Part shown: piece by piece, positions 35,404 through 43,634 of the stretch
Numbering within the stretch: position 1 is the stretch's first letter
How the letters are laid out: each line of letters begins with the position of its first letter
Assembly: GCF_002895435.1 (NCBI RefSeq)
Contig: NZ_POYJ01000017.1
Location: 1 to 64,000 of the forward strand
DNA: 64,000 nt
DNA from: Aquimarina sediminis
Lineage (GTDB): Bacteria > Bacteroidota > Bacteroidia > Flavobacteriales > Flavobacteriaceae
Direction: 5' to 3'
The notes under the pieces: model-generated
Databases searched by the model: none
The model's input: only the letters and a program-made list of their open reading frames with translations
Told to the model about the DNA's origin: nothing
Position numbers and translations under genes: made by a program

Positions 35404-36144
35404 TTATTTTTTTGATAGCCTTTGTTGGCTTATTTTATCATTTAATTTGTCTAGAATATTAGAGGCAAATCCATAGTTTTTCTTGAATGCACCATGATGT
35501 GTATTATGCCGTGTTCCAAACAGTTTCCACTCTACTCCTTTTCCTTTTCCGAATCTGTAATTACAATGTCCGGAGTAGTTTAACAGTATACTAGTTAGAG
35601 GGTACAGAAAAACGGCTATAGGCGAAAAAGGTATAAGCGGAAGTATTGTAAGTGGTACCGTACTTAACAATAAAGCTTCAAACCAATGAAAACTATATAC
35701 AGAGTATACCGTAGGGACTATAGATTTATGATGCACCTTATGTACTGTTTTCATTAAAAAGGGAATATGCATAAATCGGTGAACCACAAAAAAGTGAATC
35801 TCATTCCATAAGGTTAGGCACAGAACCCCTAATACAATATTCAAAAATGTATCCGGGAGTAATATTATTGTTTTGCTCCTTATCAAATACACCACGGGTA
35901 CTACTGAAAAACCAAATACAAAGATTGATTTTAGAGAATGTATTCTCTCCATCCTCTTTTGTCTTTTGGTGGCTTTTCGAGCATTAATCCTATGGATTAT
36001 ATTTTTTTTCTTCAACCATATACATGATTTATCAAATAATGGAGCCATTCCAAAATAGAGTAAGAAAAAATACATAAATGTAAGCCCATACAATTGTGTA
36101 TAGGAATATTCATAGACAATGTCATGAACCAGATTAGCACTCAT
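35404..36144 (-). CDS. Sterol-desaturase/fatty-acid-hydroxylase-family membrane enzyme
   Basis: A 246-residue integral membrane protein of the fatty acid hydroxylase superfamily. The His boxes are HRFMH (122-126), HKVHH (135-139) and HNTHH (213-217), with further His at 117, 153 and 193, enough for a non-haem di-iron centre. There are four to five hydrophobic segments. It probably hydroxylates or desaturates a lipid chain. It is the first gene of a three-gene operon with the ketosynthase fusion and the DUF6999-like protein. Confidence 0.88.
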   Translation of the reverse strand: MSANLVHDIVYEYSYTQLYGLTFMYFFLLYFGMAPLFDKSCIWLKKKNIIHRINARKATKRQKRMERIHSLKSIFVFGFSVVPVVYLIRSKTIILLPDTFLNIVLGVLCLTLWNEIHFFVVHRFMHIPFLMKTVHKVHHKSIVPTVYSVYSFHWFEALLLSTVPLTILPLIPFSPIAVFLYPLTSILLNYSGHCNYRFGKGKGVEWKLFGTRHNTHHGAFKKNYGFASNILDKLNDKISQQRLSKK

Positions 36145-36192
36145 CTCCTAATATTTATAATTATTTCTATTGAATAGAATGATGATGTAAGA

Positions 36193-36216
36193 GGCAGCTG
36201 CAACTCTACAGCTGCC
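36193..36216 (-). terminator. Hairpin between yiaA and the lipid operon (distal)
   Basis: GGCAGCTG pairs with CAGCTGCC across an 8-base loop. There is no strong T-run, so it could be an mRNA-stabilising or attenuating hairpin for the hydroxylase operon leader instead of a true terminator. Confidence 0.45.
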
Positions 36217-36238
36217 CTTATCAATCATCAAAACAAGA

Positions 36239-36260
36239 GACCTTAAGCCACCCTAAGGTC
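36239..36260 (-). terminator. Terminator after yiaA
   Basis: On the minus strand GACCTTA pairs with TAAGGTC, followed by TCTTGTTTTG, 12 bases past the yiaA stop codon. Confidence 0.6.
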
Positions 36261-36271
36261 CCTTCTTTTGA

Positions 36272-36748
36272 TTACGCCTCTTTGCTTTCGATGTATTTTT
36301 TATCTCTGGTATTTTTCTGTACGGCAATAGCTGCAAACAAGCTCAAGGCAAATGACATTCCGTAGAAGCCTTTTTCACTAAGTTGCATATCGGCATTCCA
36401 TAGACCAATAACCAGTAATAAAATAGAGGTTAGTGTAGTAAACCAACTGATCCCATAATAGATATCAGTAACAGGAATCCCTTCTAACTTATCTCTAACA
36501 CTTTTTTGAACCGATACTGCAGAGAACAATCCAAATAGAAGGATTGTAAAATAGTATCCTTTTTCATTAAGTAACATATCGGCATTCCATAGTCCTGTAC
36601 AGTATGAAATCATTCCTATAAATAATGCTGACCAAGATGCAGATATAAAAGCCGAAGTTGGTTTTTGATCATATACTTTGTTTTCTTTCTTTTCTACGTT
36701 TTCGATTATTGTATCTTCAGATACTTCTTCATTTAATTTGTAATTCAT
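36272..36748 (-). CDS. yiaA: YiaA/YiaB-type inner-membrane protein
   Basis: A 158-residue protein with an N-terminal soluble stretch of about 30 residues and two copies of the YiaAB two-helix unit. The repeated signature is TGLWNADMLLNEKGYYF and IGLWNADMQLSEKGFYG, each followed by VQK..RDK. Function is unknown, membrane-associated. It is transcribed from the CACATTTG promoter at 36829-36801, divergent from the gene at 36927. Confidence 0.88.
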   Translation of the reverse strand: MNYKLNEEVSEDTIIENVEKKENKVYDQKPTSAFISASWSALFIGMISYCTGLWNADMLLNEKGYYFTILLFGLFSAVSVQKSVRDKLEGIPVTDIYYGISWFTTLTSILLLVIGLWNADMQLSEKGFYGMSFALSLFAAIAVQKNTRDKKYIESKEA

Positions 36749-36800
36749 AATAATTGATTTTGATGATTAAATAAAAATTCAATTGTTTGTTTGAACACTA

Positions 36801-36829
36801 CAAATGTGCGATGATCTCTTCTGATACAA
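36801..36829 (-). promoter_or_regulatory. Promoter of yiaA
   Basis: Minus strand TTG (36829-36827), an 18-base spacer, then CACATTTG (36808-36801), one mismatch from TAnnTTTG. It lies 53 bases before the yiaA ATG. Confidence 0.5.
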
Positions 36830-36874
36830 AATTCAGTTTTCTAAAAAAACTTACGATATATTTTAATCAATAAC

Positions 36875-36904
36875 TTGAAAATATCCCTTTTTACAGTATA
36901 TTTA
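36875..36904 (+). promoter_or_regulatory. Promoter of the 493-residue protein gene
   Basis: TTG at 36875-36877, a 19-base spacer, then TATATTTA at 36897-36904, one mismatch from consensus, 23 bases before the ATG. Confidence 0.5.
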
Positions 36905-36926
36905 TCAAAACTATACTTACTATATA

Positions 36927-38408
36927 ATGCATATTATTTCTTCTATTATCCATACATTAACAGACGAAGAAAAACGAAGTTTTATCGTTCAGCTACGACA
37001 AAAAAATAAAAGAAACGATACCAAAAACGTACAACTATTTAAACTTCTTGACACCACTGCAACAGACAAAGATCTTGATATTCAGATTTATGGAAAAAAA
37101 TCTAAAGGAGCATATCATGCATTATGCAAAAGACTACATGATTCTCTGATTGATTATATTGCTTCCAAAAGTTTTGTAGAGGAGACCTCTGAAGAAATGG
37201 AAACCATAAAACTACTCAGGGTAAGTAGAATTTTCTTCGAGCAAAAACAATATAAAATTGCTTTCAAAACAATTACAAAAGCAGAACAAAAGGCTAAAAC
37301 ATACGCTCTTTTTAGTATTCTAAACGAAGTGTACTATACCCTCATTCAATATGCCCACCTCAACCCTACTTTGGAGTTAGACATACTCCTTGCAAATTTT
37401 AAAAGCAATAAAGAGTCTTTACAACAAGAAGAAAACCTAAATTTGTTTTATGCCAGTGTACAGCACGAGCTACTACATCAAAAGAGAAATGTAGTACCAG
37501 TAATTAAAAATACTTTATCAAAGTTTGGGATATCTCTTGATCAGGATCTCACTTTTAGATCTCTGTTTAAAATTCTTGAAATCACCAACAAAACAGCCCA
37601 TGTAACCAGAGAGTATCATACTATACTCCCGTTTGTAGAAGAAACCTATAAGCAAATAGATGCCAAAGAAGGGCTTATGGATAAGCATCTGTTTTATCAT
37701 ATCCAGATTTTGTACTATGTTGCCAATTCTTACTTTAGAAACAAAGATTTCAAAACCTCGCAACACTACTTAGAAATGATGCTAGAGCAGATGAAAAAAT
37801 ATGACAATAAGTATTTGAAGCGCTTCTATCCGCAATATAGCTTGTTGCAATCTCTTAATCTTAATTATACCAATCAGGCAACTTCTGCCATCTTGATGTT
37901 AGAGAATTTTGATTATGAGAAACATAAAGATCAGATCACATATCTTCTGGATCTAAAACTAAGCCTTATTGTCTACTATTTCCAGCAGCTTAGATTTAAA
38001 GAAGCTCTTGGTATCCTTAATGACTTTTATCACAGTGATCATTGGTATACTGAAAAGGCCGGAATTGCCTGGGTGATCAAAAAAAACCTGATAGAAATCT
38101 TATTACGAATCGAATTAGATCATATTGACCTAGTAGAATCCAGAGTGAATAGCTTTAGAAAAAAACATGGTACATATCTCAAAAAAAATCAAGAAGTACG
38201 AGTAATAGAGTTCCTAAAACTAGCAACAACATACTATCACAAACCAGAAGTAATAACGACACCTGAGTTTATAGATAAAATCCAAAATACACTAACCACA
38301 CTCAATCCAGAGGAGGAGGATATTTTTGAAATGAGTTTTTATGCCTGGATAAAATCCAAGATCGAAGGCACTACACTCTACGAAGCTACATTACGTCTTG
38401 TAAAATAA
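36927..38408 (+). CDS. Hypothetical helical-repeat protein (493 aa)
   Basis: A 493-residue cytoplasmic protein made almost entirely of predicted alpha helices, with TPR-like paired patterns (for example SRIFFEQKQYKIAFKTITKA and HYLEMMLEQMKKYDNKYL). No signal peptide, membrane helix or catalytic motif. Unrecognised beyond the helical-repeat character, which suggests a protein-protein interaction role. It may be read through into aqpZ, although aqpZ has its own promoter-like sequence. Confidence 0.75.
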   Translation: MHIISSIIHTLTDEEKRSFIVQLRQKNKRNDTKNVQLFKLLDTTATDKDLDIQIYGKKSKGAYHALCKRLHDSLIDYIASKSFVEETSEEMETIKLLRVSRIFFEQKQYKIAFKTITKAEQKAKTYALFSILNEVYYTLIQYAHLNPTLELDILLANFKSNKESLQQEENLNLFYASVQHELLHQKRNVVPVIKNTLSKFGISLDQDLTFRSLFKILEITNKTAHVTREYHTILPFVEETYKQIDAKEGLMDKHLFYHIQILYYVANSYFRNKDFKTSQHYLEMMLEQMKKYDNKYLKRFYPQYSLLQSLNLNYTNQATSAILMLENFDYEKHKDQITYLLDLKLSLIVYYFQQLRFKEALGILNDFYHSDHWYTEKAGIAWVIKKNLIEILLRIELDHIDLVESRVNSFRKKHGTYLKKNQEVRVIEFLKLATTYYHKPEVITTPEFIDKIQNTLTTLNPEEEDIFEMSFYAWIKSKIEGTTLYEATLRLVK

Positions 38409-38460
38409 CCCCGTGAGTCCAAAACCCTCTTCTCTACAAAGGGGAATATTCCTACACTCA

Positions 38461-38490
38461 TTGATCTCATCAAAAATATAACTACCTTAG
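38461..38490 (+). promoter_or_regulatory. Promoter-like sequence ahead of aqpZ
   Basis: TTG at 38461-38463, a 19-base spacer, then TACCTTAG at 38483-38490, one mismatch from TAnnTTTG, 57 bases before the aqpZ ATG. Confidence 0.45.
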
Positions 38491-38547
38491 TAACAACACA
38501 TACCCACAGTATATATTATTAACATCAACTAAAGAATCAACACTAAC

Positions 38548-39234
38548 ATGAAAAAACTAATTTCAGAATTTATCGGAACCTTATGGTTAGTATTAGGCGG
38601 GTGTGGAAGCGCCGTATTAGCAGCAGCCTACCCAGAATTAGGCATTGGTTTTGCAGGGGTAGCACTTGCTTTTGGATTAACCGTAGTAACAATGGCTTAT
38701 GCTATAGGTCATATTTCAGGCTGTCATCTTAATCCAGCCGTCTCAATTGGTCTATGGATTGGTGGTCGCTTTGACAAAAAAGAAGTAATACCTTATATTA
38801 TTGCTCAGGTATTAGGAGGTATTGCCGGTGCAGGTATTTTATATCTTATTGCAACAGGCAAACCAGGCTTTGAGGTTGGAGGGTTTGCCGCCAACGGCTA
38901 TGCAGAACATTCTCCAGGAGGGTACAGTATGGTTGCTGCCTTGGTCACAGAAGTTGTTATGACTTTTATGTTTTTGATCATTATTTTGGGAGCTACACAT
39001 TCTAAGGCTCCTTGTGGTCTTGCCGGATTAGCAATTGGATTAGGACTTACTCTTATTCATCTTATAAGTATACCAGTTACTAACACTTCTGTAAATCCTG
39101 CAAGAAGTACTAGCCAGGCCTTATTTGCAGGTGGTTGGGCAATAGATCAGCTATGGCTATTTTGGATCGCACCCATTGTAGGGGCTGTTTTGGCAGGAAT
39201 AGTATATAAAGCTATTTCTCCCGAAAAAGAATAA
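38548..39234 (+). CDS. aqpZ: Aquaporin Z
   Basis: A 228-residue water channel with six transmembrane helices and the two NPA boxes SGCHLNPAVSIGLW and TSVNPARSTSQAL. The sequence MKKLISEFIGTLWLVLGGCG at the start and the Arg after the second NPA (pore constriction) fit AqpZ rather than glycerol facilitators. It is followed by a strong terminator at 39264. Confidence 0.95.
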   Translation: MKKLISEFIGTLWLVLGGCGSAVLAAAYPELGIGFAGVALAFGLTVVTMAYAIGHISGCHLNPAVSIGLWIGGRFDKKEVIPYIIAQVLGGIAGAGILYLIATGKPGFEVGGFAANGYAEHSPGGYSMVAALVTEVVMTFMFLIIILGATHSKAPCGLAGLAIGLGLTLIHLISIPVTNTSVNPARSTSQALFAGGWAIDQLWLFWIAPIVGAVLAGIVYKAISPEKE

Positions 39235-39263
39235 AAAAATATATAATAAACCTATAAAACACA

Positions 39264-39287
39264 CCCCCTAATTTATCAAATAGGGGG
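39264..39287 (+). terminator. Terminator of aqpZ
   Basis: CCCCCTA pairs with TAGGGGG across a 10-base loop, followed by TTTTTATTT, 30 bases after the stop codon. Confidence 0.85.
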
Positions 39288-39954
39288 TTTTTATTTATGT
39301 CTCTCCTTTGGATCTTCTTATAAAAAAAGCTCTATTAACCAAAACAACTAATTATACGCAATATCAATAAGTGTAATGTAGCTATACATTCTATTTTCAC
39401 CTTACAGCAGATATACTTAAAGATCATCTACTTACTCAAAAACCTTTGGACAATGAACTCTAAACCAATATATCATTTGTGATTTCGCCTCAACCAACTT
39501 AACCTGGTTATTAGATACCTTAGTAATCCTTAAGAGAGCCCCTTCTTTTTCTCTTAAGTACATATAACCTTAAAACCAAAAACAATATGGAAAGTACATT
39601 TATTGATGTACTGCAAAAAGAAATTACTTAAACAAATTCAAAGGAAGTAAAATTGGTGTGTTTCAGACTAGTTAAATATATAGCACACTCATATGCTTAT
39701 TCTGGTTTTATGACGCTATATGTTTACAAAAGAGAGGCTATACAGAGCTGCAGTTGTTCTGTTAGCCTCTTTTCTTATATTTTTGATAAAATCCTGTCAT
39801 TTGTATAAATGACAGACTTCATACTCTTTTCTACTCAACCCCCCTTTATTAATCACTAATTATCCGTTATTTAACAAAAAAAAGTTATCTTACAACTTTG
39901 CAACCAACAAAAAACCATACCCCTTCTTATTACACTCTTATAAACCTTTACAGT
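39288..39954. other. Long intergenic region with several hairpins
   Basis: No convincing gene was found in these 667 bases. Three hairpins stand out: CTTAAGAGA/TCTCTTAAG at 39529-39558, a long stem with a T-rich tail at 39733-39770, and CTGTCATTT/AAATGACAG at 39794-39815. A 14-codon ATG frame at 39588 ends in TAA. The second hairpin looks like a terminator without an upstream gene, so a small RNA could lie between about 39560 and 39770; no consensus promoter was found for one. Confidence 0.5.
39733..39770 (+). terminator. Orphan terminator-like hairpin
   Basis: AGAGGCTA pairs with TAGCCTCT and an inner ACAGA/TCTGT extends the stem. It is followed by TTTCTTATATTTTT. It lies some 500 bases past aqpZ, which already has its own terminator, so it may end a small RNA. 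Confidence 0.5.
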
Positions 39955-40641
39955 ATGCAACAAATATCATTTCTTCTACTTCTTTTATCAACTATAACTT
40001 GTTTTTCGCAATCAATTTCTAATACTACCGATTTGGTTGGGACATGGAAATATTATAGTGGGTATTTTGAACACAAATTGATCTTAAATCAAAACCAAAC
40101 TTATACCTATACCATTGTAGGAGACCTTAACAATAGAAAATCACAAGGTACTTGGAAAATAAAAGGTAAAAAATTAGTATTACATAGTTATAAGCAGAAA
40201 CCTACAGAATCAATTGTTAAGGCGCAATATATTGACTCCATAAAAGGAACGAAGTTTTCTATTAAAACAGAATCTGGAATCCCCGTTTCTATGCCTCATA
40301 TAAAAATTAAAAATAATCTAGTTCACATCGATACTTTGATTACTAAACAGTCTCAGTTTATAAGCTTCAAGAATATAAGTCGTGTCAAAAAGTTTAGAAT
40401 ATCCTATGTTGGACTCAAAGCTGCTACATGGGCTGAAAAAACCAATGAAAATTACTTCGAAATAGTTATGGCAGATGTACTGGATAACTATATATATCAA
40501 AGTAATGATGTTTGGAGAATAAAAGATAATAAGCTTTTTTCTCCTTCAAGTAAAAAAGAGAATAAATTATTTAGCAACAAAAAACGAGTTAATTATTATT
40601 CAAAAGAACAAACTAATACTAATATAGATCGTATCCAATAG
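39955..40641 (+). CDS. Secreted lipocalin-like protein
   Basis: A 228-residue protein with a signal peptide (MQQISFLLLLLSTITCFSQ). The start of the mature part, DLVGTWKYYSGYFEHKLILN followed by GTWKIKGKKLVLH, has the G-x-W beta-sheet pattern of lipocalin-like proteins. The second half is unassigned. The frame extends to a TTG at 39898, but the ATG at 39955 begins the signal peptide. Function unknown. Confidence 0.68.
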   Translation: MQQISFLLLLLSTITCFSQSISNTTDLVGTWKYYSGYFEHKLILNQNQTYTYTIVGDLNNRKSQGTWKIKGKKLVLHSYKQKPTESIVKAQYIDSIKGTKFSIKTESGIPVSMPHIKIKNNLVHIDTLITKQSQFISFKNISRVKKFRISYVGLKAATWAEKTNENYFEIVMADVLDNYIYQSNDVWRIKDNKLFSPSSKKENKLFSNKKRVNYYSKEQTNTNIDRIQ

Positions 40642-40677
40642 GATGTAATGCCTATTAATGAAATTAGTGTATAAACA

Positions 40678-40800
40678 ATGAACTAGGTAGCTCCAATAAA
40701 AAAATTAACTTCGGTAAACTTGTTAATTTCTATCAAAGATCATTTTGGTTTTCATGACTCTGGAGATTCTGATAGTGACTATGACTTTGATTTTGACTAA
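40678..40800 (+). other. Short frame with acidic tail, interrupted by an early stop
   Basis: ATG at 40678 is followed by AAC and an in-frame TAG (40684). Past the stop the frame stays open for 37 codons and reads VAPIKKLTSVNLLISIKDHF followed by GFHDSGDSDSDYDFDFD. The Asp/Ser/Tyr-rich end looks protein-like. It may be a decayed small gene or start at an internal TTG (40720). No family is claimed. Confidence 0.25.
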
Positions 40801-40940
40801 CTCTTTTGATAGCCATAAGGCTTCTTTTCTGGTAAAAGCGTTATAAATTGAATCACCTCTCCTCTATCTTCCTTTGCTTCAACTTGAACAACCGCATCAA
40901 ACCGAAAAAAAATTAACATATCTCTAACCATAAAAGACAT
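40797..40940 (-). CDS. Possible small protein (47 aa)
   Basis: A minus-strand ATG frame of 47 residues containing FRFDAVVQVEAKEDRGEVIQ and ending PYGYQKS. The composition is plausible for a folded fragment. No promoter or family was identified. It overlaps the end of the acidic-tail frame on the other strand by 4 bases. It might be the 3' end of a lost gene. Confidence 0.3.
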   Translation of the reverse strand: MSFMVRDMLIFFRFDAVVQVEAKEDRGEVIQFITLLPEKKPYGYQKS

Positions 40941-41019
40941 GTGTTTTCTGTCTTACATCATATATATTTAAACTTTAAATACAACTACCCTTCTTACATA
41001 ATGGGTACAAAAACAAGAC

Positions 41020-41949
41020 ATGAATAAAATAGCAACATCTTTATCTATCATCTTTTTAATCGTATCTCAATCTCTCTTCTGTCAAAAAAAAGTAGCAATA
41101 ACCATAGATGATGTTCCCAATACTATACAATACGAGAAAGATGGTTATAATTCATTACTATTAAAAAAACTAGACAGCCTATCTGTTCCTATTACAATTT
41201 TTGTAAACGAAGGGTTACTGTATAAAACTGCATCGCCAGATAAAAACTTTAAACTATTAACCGAATGGTACAAAAAAGAGTATATCACTTTAGGCAATCA
41301 TTCATTTAATCACTCCCGATACTCTGTCGTTGGTATCGATTCATTTAAAACAGAGATCATCAAAGGAGCATATATTTCTAAAGAACTCGCCAATCATTAT
41401 AAAAAGCCTTTGCGCTATTTTAGATTTCCGTACAATGATATGGGCAAAGATTCTATACAACACCATGCCGTTAGGGAGTTTTTAACCAATACCGGATATA
41501 CCATTACACCATTTACTATAGAAAGCTCTGATTGGATGTACAATAGTGTATACCTGCATTATTTGGAAAAAGGAGATATTGAGAAAGCTCGAGAAATAGG
41601 TCGTCAATATGTTAATAAGACCATAGCATATTTTGATTTTTTCGAAAAAGCCAGCCACGACCTATATCGCCGACCTATACATCATATCTATCTATGCCAT
41701 GATAATCGAATTAATGCAGATTATCTGGATGTTTTACTACATGCTCTTAAGAAAAAAAATTATGAGTTTATTACTCTCGATGAAGCACTATCAGATAAGG
41801 TATACGATCAGGAAGACAGATATTACCATAAATGGGGAGTCTCATGGATGTACAGATATCTAGACGATAAAAGGGTAAGAAGCAAACTAATGAAAAGTGA
41901 ACCCTCTACCCAGCAGTTAGAAGCTCTATACAATAATATAAACCAGTAA
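41020..41949 (+). CDS. Secreted polysaccharide deacetylase (NodB-type)
   Basis: A 309-residue protein with a signal peptide (ending SQSLFCQ). NodB-homology motifs: motif 1 ITIDDVP (catalytic/metal Asp30-Asp31), motif 2 GNHSFNHS (metal His pair), motif 3 RFPYN, and a late HDN. It should remove acetyl or related groups from a glycan, for example peptidoglycan or chitin oligomers. The ending is a charged helical tail. It is followed by the 21-bp repeat array. Confidence 0.9.
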   Translation: MNKIATSLSIIFLIVSQSLFCQKKVAITIDDVPNTIQYEKDGYNSLLLKKLDSLSVPITIFVNEGLLYKTASPDKNFKLLTEWYKKEYITLGNHSFNHSRYSVVGIDSFKTEIIKGAYISKELANHYKKPLRYFRFPYNDMGKDSIQHHAVREFLTNTGYTITPFTIESSDWMYNSVYLHYLEKGDIEKAREIGRQYVNKTIAYFDFFEKASHDLYRRPIHHIYLCHDNRINADYLDVLLHALKKKNYEFITLDEALSDKVYDQEDRYYHKWGVSWMYRYLDDKRVRSKLMKSEPSTQQLEALYNNINQ

Positions 41950-42103
41950 AAGACCTCTCGTCATTTTATTAAACCTCTTTAATTATAATTTTAGCAAAAA
42001 CTACCCATACTATATAAGACCAACCTCCTCTTGAGATAGCTCTAATAGGTTATAGAGCATTTTGAATAGGTCTTTTAGCCCTTTTAGCCCGGTATCTAGA
42101 GGG

Positions 42104-42270
42104 TGATAAGTGGTTTTACACCGCTTTTGATGGGTTATTAACCAATTATAAGCGGTTAAAAACCAGATCAAAGGAGATATATTACCCCTTATAAATGGTC
42201 ATGAACCACCTAGAGAGACTTATCAACCGCTTCGAGATGGTTCATAACCAGATCAAAGTGGTTCTTGACC
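42104..42270. repeat. Degenerate 21-bp tandem repeat array
   Basis: Eight consecutive units of 19-22 bases (mostly exactly 21), each ending in ACC and often containing GGTTnatnAACC. Examples are GCTTTTGATGGGTTATTAACC (42123-42143 without its last base for brevity) and the very similar unit at 42229-42249. AGATCAAAG opens two units (42165, 42250). More degenerate units may extend left to about 42050. The period equals two DNA helical turns and also seven codons; the plus frame has heptad-like translation with stops. Confidence 0.7.
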
Positions 42271-42293
42271 CCCTATAGGGGGGTGTTAGACGG

Positions 42294-42312
42294 GGGGTAA
42301 CCCCTATTTTTT
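42294..42312 (+). terminator. Terminator-like hairpin after the repeat array
   Basis: GGGG-TAA-CCCC followed by TATTTTTTG. It is preceded by CCCCCTATAGGGGG (42269-42282), another palindrome. The stems are short but G/C-only in an A/T-rich setting. Confidence 0.5.
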
Positions 42313-42465
42313 GTCCAAAAAAATTTTTAAAAGAAGTATCAAAAAAATACTTTTATATAAATATTGTAAAAAAATCATACACTATATAATCTTACTTTTA
42401 AGAAATACTTATTTTGGTAATTAAGAAAATACATTAAACAAAAAATTAATAAACCTATACTAAAA

Positions 42466-42921
42466 ATGCACCAAAACATCACCTTACCAAAAATTCGTTT
42501 AAAAAAACTAAACATTCTAATTGCAACTCTATTATTAACTTTTATCAGTTGTCAAAAAGAGTCTGATCAATTAAAACCTGATAGTGTTCTGGCAAAAAAA
42601 ATAGAAGCAGCATTTAAATCAAAAAGCGAAACTGTTGACTTACAAAAACATACCGATTTCGAGTGGGACAGTATCGTTATTTTTGGTCCTTATTCGGGGA
42701 TGGATAACGCTGAATTAAATTTATCCAATATCCAGGAAAACTTAAATTTATCAAATGACGGAATACATACAATAGTATTTCTTAAAGACAATACTTCTGT
42801 AAAATTTGTTGAACTATCAAGATTAATAGGGGATTTCAAGGATATCAAAACTCAAATTCCAAAAGAAAAAGCTACGTTTCTTAAAACGACACCTCAAATA
42901 AAATTGGTTTCAGAAGAATAG
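42466..42921 (+). CDS. Hypothetical lipoprotein (151 aa)
   Basis: A 151-residue protein with a basic N-terminus and lipobox TFISC (Cys29). The mature domain contains HTDFEWDSIVIFGPYSG and DGIHTIVFLKDNTSVKFVEL, giving an alpha/beta character. This resembles other small flavobacterial lipoproteins of unknown function. A hairpin at 42941-42973 follows. Confidence 0.75.
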   Translation: MHQNITLPKIRLKKLNILIATLLLTFISCQKESDQLKPDSVLAKKIEAAFKSKSETVDLQKHTDFEWDSIVIFGPYSGMDNAELNLSNIQENLNLSNDGIHTIVFLKDNTSVKFVELSRLIGDFKDIKTQIPKEKATFLKTTPQIKLVSEE

Positions 42922-42940
42922 ACTCCTAATTTATAATTAA

Positions 42941-42973
42941 CTTCTAGGTTTTGATTGTTCTAAAACCTAGAAG
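42941..42973 (+). terminator. Hairpin after the lipoprotein gene
   Basis: CTTCTAGGTTTT pairs perfectly with AAAACCTAGAAG over a 9-base loop, 20 bases after the stop. The downstream sequence is A/T-rich but lacks a pure T-run. Confidence 0.6.
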
Positions 42974-43052
42974 TACTATATTATATATTGTAGATTTTAT
43001 TTAAAAAAATAACTACTTTGTAGATCAAGAAACTCAAATCACATAATATTAT

Positions 43053-43523
43053 ATGGAAAACTCAAACCAAATTGCGATAAGAGTAAAAGAAGTCTTTCTA
43101 AACGGTACCTGGATAGCAAATACAAACTACAAAGACGCATTATCAAAAGTCACCTGGCAACAAGCCACAAAAAAAATCGGGGCTTTGAATACTATTGCTG
43201 CACTAACGTATCATATCAATTACTATGTCGCAGGAGTTCTGAATGTGTTTGAAGGAGGAACACTAGATATAAAAGACAAATACAGTTTTGATCTGCCTCC
43301 CATTCAATCAAAAGAAGAATGGGAAAAATTACTCAGCACATTCTTGATAAATGCCGAAAAATTTGTAAGTCATATCGAACTTATGCCCGAAAATAAATTA
43401 GAAGAAGTATTTGTAAAAGAAGCATATGGATCATACCGAAGAAATATTGAAGGAATGATAGAACATAGTTACTATCATCTAGGTCAGGTTTCGCTCATAA
43501 AAAAAATGATATCCGAGTTATAA
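43053..43523 (+). CDS. DinB-like (DUF1572-type) protein
   Basis: A 156-residue four-helix protein of the DinB/YfiT-like superfamily. The metal-binding histidine positions appear in ALTYHINYYVAGVL and near the end in EHSYYHLGQVSLIK. Such proteins often act as thiol-dependent transferases or have unknown roles. It lies just ahead of a methyltransferase and small membrane-protein genes on the same strand. Confidence 0.82.
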   Translation: MENSNQIAIRVKEVFLNGTWIANTNYKDALSKVTWQQATKKIGALNTIAALTYHINYYVAGVLNVFEGGTLDIKDKYSFDLPPIQSKEEWEKLLSTFLINAEKFVSHIELMPENKLEEVFVKEAYGSYRRNIEGMIEHSYYHLGQVSLIKKMISEL

Positions 43524-43634
43524 ATGATCAAAAAATGGAATTTCACTTTATAAAGTCTTATTTTTAAGGATCTACAAATTGGCATTGGTATATGATATTG
43601 TGGGTAACACTAGTAACTTGATATATCCTGCACT

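Noticed and set aside
42104..42270. CRISPR array
   Set aside because: The units are only 21 bases with no repeat-spacer alternation, and no cas genes are present.
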